Source: Bacteroidaceae bacterium
GTDB taxonomy: Bacteria; Bacteroidota; Bacteroidia; Bacteroidales; Bacteroidaceae
Direction of reading: 5' to 3'
Assembly (NCBI GenBank): GCA_017616445.1
Contig: JAFZYE010000010.1
Location: 1 to 37,792 of the forward strand
DNA length: 37,792 nt
Of this stretch, positions 16,067-23,499 are shown piece after piece. Position 1 is the stretch's first letter. Each line of letters opens with the position of its first letter. Below the pieces are notes generated by a model. It ran no database searches. It had not been told where the DNA came from and saw nothing but the letters and a program-made list of their open reading frames with translations. A program made the position numbers and the translations under genes.

Positions 16067-16243
16067 ATGACACCACGTCAGGCAGCCTCATGTATGGGCA
16101 AAATACAGAAAAAATGGACCAGTTACAGAGAAAAGTACCTCGAAAATTTGGAAATATCAAAAGGAGCATGTACCTTTGCACCGCAAACCCTGAAAACGAT
16201 TGAACGGCTTTTCACGGAACCTATTCAACAAAACAAGGGTTAA
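16067..16243 (+). CDS. Small hypothetical ORF of 58 codons
   Basis: An ATG-TAA frame coding a basic 58-residue peptide beginning MTPRQAASCMGKIQKKW, with Cys at 9 and 35 and no signal peptide or membrane segment. A strong promoter on the same strand (16147-16178) lies inside it, so either the frame is not translated or it is the tail of an older gene in which a promoter later arose. I do not recognise it. Confidence 0.25.
   Translation: MTPRQAASCMGKIQKKWTSYREKYLENLEISKGACTFAPQTLKTIERLFTEPIQQNKG
16147..16178 (+). promoter_or_regulatory. Strong Bacteroidota promoter with no protein gene downstream
   Basis: TTTG (16147-16150), 20-bp spacer, TACCTTTG (16171-16178), an excellent consensus match. 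Transcription would start near 16184 and run through the inverted-repeat element at 16331-16477. No open reading frame of convincing size follows, so the product may be an RNA. Confidence 0.7.
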
Positions 16244-16330
16244 GAGAAAATCATTCAACTTCTGCCAGGGTTAAAGACTTTTGGACTTTAGACGTTAGGC
16301 ATTAGTGGGTTGAAAGTTTTGACAAATGTC

Positions 16331-16477
16331 GTTCCAGTTCCAATTGTTCCAATAAAAAAACAGGGAACACAATTCTCCTCTAAAGACTATATAACTAATT
16401 GATATATAAGTAGTTATATAATATAATAAGAGAATAGAGGGTCTCAAAAAAACAATTGGAACAACTGGAACTGGAAC
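16331..16477. repeat. Word-built inverted repeat element 1
   Basis: Left arm (16331-16353) is words GTTCCA, GTTCCAATT, GTTCCAATA. The right arm (16453-16477), read on the opposite strand, is GTTCCA, GTTCCAGTT, GTTCCAATT, G. Between them lies AT-rich DNA with its own perfect inverted repeat TATATAACTA (16388-16397) / TAGTTATATA (16411-16420), flanked by CCTCTA (16377-16382) / TAGAGG (16435-16440). As RNA or cruciform it would fold into one long nested hairpin. Confidence 0.85.
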
Positions 16478-16789
16478 GCTTAGATCATTCAAATCTTACC
16501 TAACATGCTACAATACAAATAGTTACGAGTCAATACAATGATTACACCTAAGATTTCATACCTTGTAAAAAGGACAAAAAGTGTCAAAAACCTACTCTAT
16601 TTGCCTCAAAAGAGGTGCAAAATCCATTGTTTTTGATGTGTTTCCTTTAATTTGCGCTCACATCATCTATTCAAAAATTCAATCTCAAAAGAGAGAAAAA
16701 CCATATTTCTTGTAGAAAAAAGGCATTGTACTATATTTTTAAGCCTTAAAGCCTTCAATAAATGATGTTTCTGGATGAAAAACTTGTTA

Positions 16790-16878
16790 CTACGCGAGGC
16801 AACACGTGCAGCCTCGTGAGGGAACAAGTGCAGGCTCGTGAGGGTGCAAAAAAAGGTTCGGCGTAGGGCGTGCAAAAC
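16790..16878. repeat. 22-nt tandem array, copy 1
   Basis: Three units at 16790, 16812 and 16834 with a strict 22-nt period, each like CCTCGTGAGGG then ACAAGTGCAG, followed by a tail GCGTGCAAAAC. The same array with four units occurs after the GH97 gene (29280-29389), with about 85% identity by eye. The period is not a multiple of 3, so it does not suit a coding repeat. Confidence 0.85.
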
Positions 16879-16936
16879 AACGACGTTGTTTCGTCAAAAC
16901 ATCGGCATACAAAGCTCAAAACAACGGCATTGTTTT
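16874..16936. repeat. Pair of AAAACAAC/TTGTTTT near-palindromes
   Basis: AAAACAACGACGTTGTTT (16874-16891) and AAAACAACGGCATTGTTTT (16918-16936) are two similar imperfect palindromes 44 nt apart, starting at the end of the 22-nt array. They could be operator-like sites; nothing nearby identifies a regulator. Confidence 0.55.
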
Positions 16937-17022
16937 AGAATCGACTTGCTTTTGAACTGAAACAACTGAAACGCGAAACGCAAAATGACAAATGACCATC
17001 ATGACAACGTGCATTTTTACTG

Positions 17023-17088
17023 CCTAGTTAGGAAAAACTTTTTTCCTAGTTACTCCGCAAATTTTCCCTAGTTAGAACCTGTGTTTAG
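17023..17088. repeat. CCTAGTTA array with 22-nt period
   Basis: The word CCTAGTTA occurs at 17023, 17045 and 17067, exactly 22 nt apart. The 14 nt between words are not conserved except for a T-rich end. Word conserved, spacer variable, period fixed. Confidence 0.75.
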
Positions 17089-17309
17089 TAATATAAATAA
17101 AAAAGAATCAAAAACATCAAAAATACTTCATCGTGGTTCAGATGCTATCCGCATCTTCTTGTCTAAGCATCCCAATCTGTGATTACAAGCCTGCTTGACT
17201 CACATCCTATGATGTTCATCCAACGCTTTCAGCAAAGAACCACTCGAAGACAAAATATTAAAAAAGTTGCCGTTCTCTACTAAGGTTTATGCGTATATCA
17301 TCGAACTGC

Positions 17310-17460
17310 GGTCAAAGTGGTCATGGTCAAAGTGGTCAAAGTGAGAAATGGAAGGAATTCGAGCTCACTATAAAATATAATTTTATTATATTATTATAGT
17401 GCGGAGTTTTGGGGGGATCAAAAATCGACTTTGACCACTTTGACCTTGACCATCGTGACC
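17310..17460. repeat. Word-built inverted repeat element 2
   Basis: Left arm (17310-17343): words GGTCAAAGT, GGTCAT, GGTCAAAGT, GGTCAAAGT (9-6-9-9 nt). The right arm (17428-17460) on the opposite strand reads GGTCACGAT, GGTCAA, GGTCAAAGT, GGTCAAAGT, the same 9-6-9-9 order. The centre is AT-rich and carries a perfect inverted repeat CACTATAA (17376-17383) / TTATAGTG (17394-17401). The plan equals element 1 at 16331 although the sequences are unrelated. T6 follows the right arm. Confidence 0.88.
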
Positions 17461-17561
17461 ACCTTTTTTACATTTTAACAATTGAATTGTTAAATAATAC
17501 AAGGATTGCCTAATCGTCTCCCTTGTCTTTATTTTGTGGAAAGCAAGGGAAAAATTTGCAG

Positions 17562-17603
17562 CCCCTTAGGATAACAAAATTTTCCCTTAAGGGTAACAAA
17601 AAG
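17562..17603. repeat. 21-nt imperfect tandem doublet
   Basis: CCCCTTAGGATAACAAAA is followed 21 nt later by TCCCTTAAGGGTAACAAAA. It shares the TTTTCCCT-TA core with the CCTAGTTA array 500 bp upstream. It is flanked by CCTTGTCTT (17521-17529) and AAGACAAG (17633-17640), which can pair. Confidence 0.55.
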
Positions 17604-18005
17604 AGGAGTACCCTCTATCTCCCCCAAAGGGAAGACAAGTGTTGAAACTTGTTTGTTGCGTTACTTACTAATTTATGAACTATCTTGACGAGGAGCCGCA
17701 AAAACATTAAAAGCTGGCGTTCTCGTTATCATACTCCTCAGTCACTACGTGACAGCTCCCCTATCTTAGGTGAGCAGCTATATCGTCATAACGAGTTTCT
17801 TCAGTCATCAATAATAACCTTGGAAGAATTTCCGCAGCCCGTTCACATCCCAAGATTGGGCGGCCATGAACTCTGTATTCTTCTCCCATAAAACCGTTAT
17901 TCCATTTGGTTGTAGCCACATTCCAGGAAATGCAGTTCAAAGTTGTTAAGATTTTCGAAAAGGTCGTTCAAGGTAGCCTCATTACCTCCCTTAATGAGAG
18001 AGAAG

Positions 18006-18090
18006 TAGTTTCGCTGATAGCAACAAGCCGTTTCGCTCATAGAGAAAGGCCGTTTCGCTCACAGCAAGATGCCGTATCTCTCTACGGCAT
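18006..18090. repeat. CCGTTTCGCTC array with 22-nt period
   Basis: Units start at 18006, 18028, 18050 and 18072, exactly 22 nt apart: TAGTTTCGCTGATAG, CCGTTTCGCTCATAG, CCGTTTCGCTCACAG, then a decayed CCGTATCTCTCTACGG. The first 10-11 nt are conserved, the rest less so. The unit sequence differs from the 16790 and 17023 arrays, but the period is the same. Confidence 0.8.
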
Positions 18091-18220
18091 TATTACCCAG
18101 AAATTAGAGTTGAGGCGAAGTTGACCTGCTTTGTTTGTCAAAGACAAAAAAAATGTGATGAAGTGGATTGAATAATTGAAAAAATGAAGGAAAACATATC
18201 ATATAAATCGTTTTTCGAAA

Positions 18221-18268
18221 ATATTATGCATTATGGATTATGAATTATGAATTATTTTTGTACCTTTG
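18221..18268 (+). promoter_or_regulatory. Promoter of the LysM gene with ATTATGC repeat
   Basis: The -7 box TACCTTTG (18261-18268) is preceded by ATTATGCATTATGGATTATG and AATTATGAATTATTTT. No clear TTTG lies at -33. The start site would be near 18275, about 37 nt before the ATG at 18312. Confidence 0.65.
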
Positions 18269-18311
18269 TACCTTGAAATCAAAAATTAGGTAAGTTATAG
18301 GTTTAGAAGAC

Positions 18312-20054
18312 ATGAAATCGAAGATTTGTCACATCACGAGGATACTCGCATTTTGTTTTACTTTTGTGTTGGTGAGTTTGTCTGCTTGGGGACAATCCAA
18401 GCATGAGGTGATAGCAGGAGAGACGTTATACAGCATCAGTCAAAAATACGGTGTCACCGTACAAGCCATTCAGGCTGTCAATCCAGGATTGGGCGAAAAC
18501 ATCATGACTGGACAAACAATCAACATACCAGCGAAAGGCACTCAAACACCAACTACGCAGCAACATATCATCATCCGTTCGACAGACATCATGCCGAACA
18601 AACCGGAAAGGAAAGGAACGACGGAAACACCTGTCACACAGACGGTTGTCACTCCTGTAGTGACCCAACCAGTTGCTACCCAACCTGTGGTCACTCCTGT
18701 CACCACCCCTGTGGTACAGCAACCAACCATCATACCTGTAGAGCAGGAAGCGCAAGCATCGAATGAAATTCCTCCTTGCAAACTGACCTATGAGGTGAAG
18801 AAGAAAGAGACGCTTTACAGTATTTCACAGCAGTTTGGTGTGACGATAGACGAGATTATCGCGGTAAACCCATCCCTCCAGCCTGACAAGAAGGACAAAA
18901 TCAAGAAAGGTCAGTTGCTTTGCATCCCTTACACCCAGGCTGAGCTGGCTGCTTTGCAACCTGCGGAAGTAGAGGAGGAAGAGGAAGTTATCATCAAAGA
19001 ACCTGTTCCTGTGGATTTCGCAGTCATCATGCCATTCGGGCTGAGCCAGAAAAAGAAGTCGCGTGAGGCCATCACGATGATTGACTTCTACGAAGGTATC
19101 ATGCTCGCTGTTGCAGAAATGAAAAGGGACGGCGTAAGCGGAAAAGTATATGCCTACGATGAAGAGCAAATCGACAGCGTGCTGGCTCTGCCTCAGATGA
19201 AGAAGGTGAAACTCATCATCGGAGCGAAAGATGTGAACAACATCACCAAACTGAAGACATTCACAGAGAACAACAACATCAGCCTGGTTGTACCCCTCTC
19301 ATCATCAGTTTCCCTCGTGAACAACACCCGCAACGTTTATCAGGTGAACCAGAAGATGGACAACGAGACCTACAACCGTGCTTTTGCCTCGTTCGCTGCG
19401 ATGCATCCAAACGCCAATTACATCTTTATCAATATAGATGAACAGATGGACAAATCCGACTACACGGCCCGTCTGAAGAGCTTCCTCAACTCTGAGGAAA
19501 TCAACTACTTCAACTGCGACTTCAGCGATATGAGTACCTTCATTGAGATGTTGTCGAAAACCAAAGAGAACTTCGTCATCCCATCGTCGAGCACGAAGAC
19601 CGCTTTCGACCGATTGGTGAAAAAGATAGACGAGCTGGAGTTGGGCGAGTTCAAACTCAACCTGTTCGGATATGCTGACTGGCAGGCGTTTGCCGACAAG
19701 TCGGTCGAGGCATTCAAGAAGTACAACTGTACGTTCTTCACCAGTTTCTACAACAACCCGAACGACACAGATACTCACGCGTTCAACCAGCGTTTCCGCA
19801 ACACGTTCGGACGCGATCAGTACAACGCATATCCTCGCTACGGAATGCTTGGATACGATATTGCGAACTTCTTCGTTAGGAACATGTTCGTAGAGGGTGA
19901 GGATTTCGCGGCAAATATCGAGAACCTGACCAGCGAATCACTTCAGAACCCTATGCACTTCACGCATAAGAACACCTGGAGCGGATTCATCAACAACGCG
20001 ATGATGTTCGTGAAATACAATTCGGACGGATCGATTAGTGTGAAACAGCTGTAA
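18312..20054 (+). CDS. LysM protein with periplasmic-binding-fold domain
   Basis: A 580-residue exported protein (signal peptide ends SAWGQ, about 28). Two LysM peptidoglycan-binding modules at about 30-74 (HEVIAGETLYSISQKYGVT) and 158-207 (YEVKKKETLYSISQQFGVT) are joined by a Val/Thr/Pro/Gln-rich linker (100-145) of TQPVVTPV-like units. From about 232 a long alpha/beta domain (VDFAVIMPFGLSQKKKS and MIDFYEGIMLAVAEMK) looks like the type I periplasmic binding fold of LpoA/YraM-like or receptor-type proteins. Likely role: binding the cell wall in the periplasm and organising or sensing wall synthesis. The barrel gene follows after 58 nt, probably co-transcribed. Confidence 0.9.
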   Translation: MKSKICHITRILAFCFTFVLVSLSAWGQSKHEVIAGETLYSISQKYGVTVQAIQAVNPGLGENIMTGQTINIPAKGTQTPTTQQHIIIRSTDIMPNKPERKGTTETPVTQTVVTPVVTQPVATQPVVTPVTTPVVQQPTIIPVEQEAQASNEIPPCKLTYEVKKKETLYSISQQFGVTIDEIIAVNPSLQPDKKDKIKKGQLLCIPYTQAELAALQPAEVEEEEEVIIKEPVPVDFAVIMPFGLSQKKKSREAITMIDFYEGIMLAVAEMKRDGVSGKVYAYDEEQIDSVLALPQMKKVKLIIGAKDVNNITKLKTFTENNNISLVVPLSSSVSLVNNTRNVYQVNQKMDNETYNRAFASFAAMHPNANYIFINIDEQMDKSDYTARLKSFLNSEEINYFNCDFSDMSTFIEMLSKTKENFVIPSSSTKTAFDRLVKKIDELELGEFKLNLFGYADWQAFADKSVEAFKKYNCTFFTSFYNNPNDTDTHAFNQRFRNTFGRDQYNAYPRYGMLGYDIANFFVRNMFVEGEDFAANIENLTSESLQNPMHFTHKNTWSGFINNAMMFVKYNSDGSISVKQL

Positions 20055-20112
20055 GGAAAGTTGATAGTTGAAAGTTGAAAGTTGATAGTCAGTTTAGAAT
20101 TTAAAGAATAAT

Positions 20113-20814
20113 ATGAAGGGGTATCATCTCATCCTCATAGGTTTCCTAGCACTTCAAAGTGTTGCACTTAACGCTCAGGTTGGTGAGAAGCGTACTGACT
20201 TTGCGATTGGAGGCAATGCTGGTATGCTGATGACCAAAATGGATATTACTCCTACCATCAAACAAGATTACAAATACTCGCCCACATTCGGTTTCTCTGC
20301 ACGCTACATCTGCGAGAAGTACTTCACAGCTATCTGTGGTGTATCGGCAGAAGTGAACTTTGCCAATATGGGATGGAAAGAAGTCATCGAGGATGGAAGC
20401 GGTAACACATACAGCCGCAACCTCACATACATACAAGTACCAATCCTCATGCAGATGGGATGGGGACGCGAACGACGAGGTGCCAAATTTGTGATTGAGG
20501 CTGGTCCGCAATTCGGATTCAACCTCGGAAGCAAAGAGACGTATGGCGGAGGTGTGTGGGACACATCCAAACGTCCCAACAAAGTGGTTGAGCAATATGG
20601 CTTGGGAGTGTACAACAAAATTGACTACGGTATCGCAGGAGGACTTGGGATGGAGTTATCAACCCCTGTCGGACATTTCCTGCTGAATGCCAGGTATTAC
20701 TACGGATTGGGTGATGTGTTTGACAATAGCAAGAAAGGTGATTTCAGCCGTTCAGCCCACCAAACCATCACGGCCAAAGTGACTTATCTGTTTGATTTGG
20801 TGAAAACGAAATAA
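20113..20814 (+). CDS. Outer-membrane beta-barrel protein (PorT-like)
   Basis: A 233-residue protein with a signal peptide (cleavage near ALNAQ, 21-22) and alternating aromatic/hydrophobic strands typical of an 8-stranded barrel: KYSPTFGFSARYIC, YIQVPILMQMGW, FVIEAGPQFGFNLG, HFLLNARYYYGLGDV and a terminal strand TITAKVTYLFDLVK. It resembles the outer_membrane beta-barrel/PorT-like family common in Bacteroidota. I cannot say it is the T9SS component PorT itself. It lies between the LysM gene and a C-rich palindromic repeat that begins right after its stop codon. Confidence 0.85.
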   Translation: MKGYHLILIGFLALQSVALNAQVGEKRTDFAIGGNAGMLMTKMDITPTIKQDYKYSPTFGFSARYICEKYFTAICGVSAEVNFANMGWKEVIEDGSGNTYSRNLTYIQVPILMQMGWGRERRGAKFVIEAGPQFGFNLGSKETYGGGVWDTSKRPNKVVEQYGLGVYNKIDYGIAGGLGMELSTPVGHFLLNARYYYGLGDVFDNSKKGDFSRSAHQTITAKVTYLFDLVKTK

Positions 20815-20815
20815 A

Positions 20816-20842
20816 AGACCCCCTAACCCCCTTTAGGGGGAA
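20816..20842. repeat. C-rich palindromic repeat (AACCCCCTTTAGGGGG type)
   Basis: AGACCCCCTAACCCCC then TTTAGGGGGAA, with 5-bp arms CCCCC/GGGGG round TTTA. It begins immediately after the barrel-gene stop codon and may act as a weak terminator. Same element as at 23521 (inverted), 27138 and 37514. Confidence 0.9.
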
Positions 20843-20883
20843 CAGACACCAGACTTTTGATAATTAATAAAACTAAATAACTT

Positions 20884-22812
20884 ATGAAGAAACTAACAGC
20901 TACAATCCTTACAGGAATCTTATCGCTTCAGGCGATGAACATGAATGCACAGACAGATAAGGTGGCATACCTTTTCACGTATTTCACAGGTAATGCACCA
21001 GAGCAAGAGCAGATTTGCTATGCACTGAGTGATGACGGCTACAACTGGACTCCGCTCAACAACGGCAAACCAGTCCTGGCATCCGACACACTTGCTTTTA
21101 CTGGTTGTGTGCGCGACCCGCATATCCTTCGTTGCGAGGATGGGAAAACATTTTACATGGTGGCTACCGACATGAAGTCAAGCCTCGGATGGTCGTCCAA
21201 CCGCGGAATGGTTCTCATGAAAAGTACAGACCTGCTGCACTGGGAGCATACAGTCATTCACTTCCCTACTAAGTTTGCGAACGAATGGAGGAACGTACAG
21301 CGTGTGTGGGCTCCAGAAACAGTTTATGACACCCATAGCGGCAAATATGTAGTGTTCTATTCGCTGCTGTCGACCACAAACCAATACGACAAGATTTATT
21401 ACAGCTATGCGAACGACGACTTCACAGACATCACTGAGCCTAAGTTGCTGTTCGACGACACCAAGGCAGCCATCGATGGAGATATCGTCTACAACAAAGC
21501 AGACGGTTTGTTCCACCTATTCTATAAGAGTGAAGCTGGAGGAGGTATCTTCCAGGCAACCACGAAGAGCATCCTTCCTGCACCAGGTCAGAAGCCTGGA
21601 GAGCATTGGACGAAGATTCCTACAAGAGTGGAAGTCAGTCGCAATGCGGTAGAAGGTGTGGGAGTATGTCAGGCTATCGATGGCAAGAGCTGGATTGTGA
21701 TGTACGACTGTTACACAGCTGGACACTATCAGTTCTGCACCAGCCAAGACCTGAAGACCTTCCAATTCGTTCAGGACACCAAGACTCAGGGCGTGTTCAC
21801 CCCTCGACATGGAACCATGATTCCTATCACCCAGGAAGAAAAGGACAGACTCCTTGCTGCCTTCCCTTCTACCAAACAACCGATTCTTGAAGGTTATCAT
21901 GCAGACCCAGAGGTGCTGTATTCGAACAAAACAAAGAAATACTACATCTACTCCACCACAGATGGATTCCCAGGATGGGGCGGCTATTATTTCCAAGTGT
22001 TCTCGTCTGAGAACCTTATCGACTGGAAGAACGAAGGAACGATGCTCGACGTGAAATCCGACCAAGTTCCTTGGGCTAAAGGAAATGCCTGGGCACCAGC
22101 AATCGAGGAAGTGAAGCAGAAAGACGGTACTTACAAGTATTACTTCTACTATAGTGCAGATGCAGGACGACGCAAGGAAATCGGTGTTGCTATTGCAGAC
22201 GATCCATGCGGTCCGTTTGTCGATTTCGGAAAACCCATCATCAGCGAATCGCCTGTCGGCAGAGGTCAGCAAATCGATGTAGATGTGTTTACCGACCCCA
22301 AGTCAGGCAAGCATTATATCTACTGGGGAAACGGCTATATGGCTGGAGCTGAGCTCAATAACGATATGACCAGCATCAAGGAGAACACCATTACGGTGCT
22401 GACTCCTCAAGGTGGAACCCTGAAGGATTATGCCTATCGCGAAGGTACTTATGTGTTCTATCGTAATGGTACCTATTACTTCCTCTGGAGTGTTGACGAT
22501 ACAGGCAGTCCGAACTATCACGTAGCATACGGAACCAGCAAGAGTCCGCTTGGTCCGATTACCGTAGCCGAACAGCCCATTGTGCTCCAGCAAGACCCAG
22601 AGAACCACATCTATGGTCCGGCTCACAATTCAGTTCTGCAACTCAAGGGTAAGGACAAATGGTATATTGTCTATCATCGCATCAACCGTGACTTCCTCCA
22701 CGACAGTCCTGGTACCCATCGTGAGGTATGCATTGATGAGATGACGTTCGACAAGAGAGGCCGTATCATTCCTGTGAAACCAACTTTGAACGGTCCGGCA
22801 CCGCTGAAATGA
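20884..22812 (+). CDS. Secreted protein with two GH43 beta-propeller domains
   Basis: A 642-residue exported protein (signal peptide to about 22, MNMNAQ). Two consecutive five-bladed propellers. Domain 1 (about 26-325) has GCVRDPHIL with candidate base D79, RVWAPETVYD, DGDIVYN and FHLFYKSE. Domain 2 (about 335-640) has GYHADPEVLYS, NAWAPAIEEV, IDVDVFTDP and YREGTYVFYRNG, matching the base, modulator and acid positions of GH43. Likely alpha-L-arabinofuranosidase or beta-xylosidase activity on plant polysaccharide side chains; which domain acts on which linkage is not visible. The stop codon overlaps the HAD gene start (ATGA). First gene of a plus-strand carbohydrate run. Confidence 0.9.
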   Translation: MKKLTATILTGILSLQAMNMNAQTDKVAYLFTYFTGNAPEQEQICYALSDDGYNWTPLNNGKPVLASDTLAFTGCVRDPHILRCEDGKTFYMVATDMKSSLGWSSNRGMVLMKSTDLLHWEHTVIHFPTKFANEWRNVQRVWAPETVYDTHSGKYVVFYSLLSTTNQYDKIYYSYANDDFTDITEPKLLFDDTKAAIDGDIVYNKADGLFHLFYKSEAGGGIFQATTKSILPAPGQKPGEHWTKIPTRVEVSRNAVEGVGVCQAIDGKSWIVMYDCYTAGHYQFCTSQDLKTFQFVQDTKTQGVFTPRHGTMIPITQEEKDRLLAAFPSTKQPILEGYHADPEVLYSNKTKKYYIYSTTDGFPGWGGYYFQVFSSENLIDWKNEGTMLDVKSDQVPWAKGNAWAPAIEEVKQKDGTYKYYFYYSADAGRRKEIGVAIADDPCGPFVDFGKPIISESPVGRGQQIDVDVFTDPKSGKHYIYWGNGYMAGAELNNDMTSIKENTITVLTPQGGTLKDYAYREGTYVFYRNGTYYFLWSVDDTGSPNYHVAYGTSKSPLGPITVAEQPIVLQQDPENHIYGPAHNSVLQLKGKDKWYIVYHRINRDFLHDSPGTHREVCIDEMTFDKRGRIIPVKPTLNGPAPLK

Positions 22813-23471
22813 AACAAGCAATCATCTTCGACCTCGACGGCACATTGCTCAACACACTTGACGACCTCTATTCGAGTGTGAATCATGCTTTGGCAAAATT
22901 CAACCTGCCTGTTCGCAGCAAGTGGGAGGTAAGGAGTTTTCTGGGAAACGGCATCAGACGACTCGTAGAGCATGCCCTGCCCGAGGGATGCGACCCCATA
23001 CTGACAGAGAAAGTATTCAACGAGTTTCGTGCCTACTATCTCGAACACAGTCTCGATTGCACCCAACCCTACGAAGGTATCATCCCAATGCTGCATCAAT
23101 GTAAGGCGTTAGGGCTGAAGACTGCGATTGTGAGCAACAAACTCGATATGGCCGTTCAAGACCTCCATCAGCGATTCTTTGCTGATTGCATCGATGTGGC
23201 AATCGGTGAGACTCCTGACGTGAAACGCAAGCCTGCTCCCGATATGGTGATGAAAGCCATCGAGATGCTCCCTTGCCAGCACGACGAAGCGGTCTATGTG
23301 GGCGATAGTGAGGTAGATCTTGCAACCGCACACAACGCCTCCCTACCCTGCATAGCTGTCTCGTGGGGATTTCGCGATAAGGAATTCCTCATCGAGCAAC
23401 AGGCCAAGACCATCATTGACAATCCAAAACAACTCATTGATAGCTTGCAGACGCTAGAAATTAAGAGTTAA
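22809..23471 (+). CDS. HAD-superfamily phosphatase (phosphoglycolate phosphatase-like)
   Basis: A 220-residue cytosolic HAD hydrolase with the four motifs: DLDGT with nucleophile D8 and acid/base D10, VSNK, KRKPAPDMV (Lys), and VGDSEVDL. An alpha-helical cap follows motif I, as in Gph/PGMB-type enzymes. The start codon overlaps the GH43 stop (ATGA), so it is translationally coupled to a glycosidase gene. The substrate could be a sugar phosphate from the released sugar or 2-phosphoglycolate; sequence alone does not decide. Confidence 0.92.
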   Translation: MKQAIIFDLDGTLLNTLDDLYSSVNHALAKFNLPVRSKWEVRSFLGNGIRRLVEHALPEGCDPILTEKVFNEFRAYYLEHSLDCTQPYEGIIPMLHQCKALGLKTAIVSNKLDMAVQDLHQRFFADCIDVAIGETPDVKRKPAPDMVMKAIEMLPCQHDEAVYVGDSEVDLATAHNASLPCIAVSWGFRDKEFLIEQQAKTIIDNPKQLIDSLQTLEIKS

Positions 23472-23499
23472 GAATTAAGAGTTAAGAAAATTAGGCACT

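Larger units (their letters stand above)
16244..18220. other. Gene-poor region rich in structured repeats
   Basis: Nearly 2 kb with no protein I would defend. It contains two large inverted-repeat elements (16331-16477, 17310-17460), 22-nt-period arrays (16790-16878, 17023-17088, 18006-18090), two near-palindromes built on AAAACAAC / TTGTTTT (16874-16891, 16918-16936) and a 21-nt doublet (17562-17603). Two short plus-strand frames (17685-17891, 17906-18124) have atypical composition, and the second carries the 22-nt array, so I treat them as non-coding or decayed. The remaining DNA is AT-rich and unassigned. It may be the scar of a lost accessory element beside higBA. Confidence 0.6.

Noticed and set aside
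16790..18090. CRISPR array
   Set aside because: Repeats of 8-11 nt with 22-nt period, only 3-4 units, and no cas genes; dimensions are wrong.
17685..18124. Two short plus-strand frames (68 and 72 codons) in the gene-poor region
   Set aside because: No recognisable motifs or promoter, and the second contains a 22-nt repeat array that would shift frame at each unit; treated as non-coding.
20113..20814. Assignment as the T9SS component PorT
   Set aside because: Only general barrel features are visible; no specific PorT motif that I can defend.
21517..22272. 251-codon minus-strand frame inside the GH43 gene
   Set aside because: Shadow frame opposite a well-supported GH43 domain.
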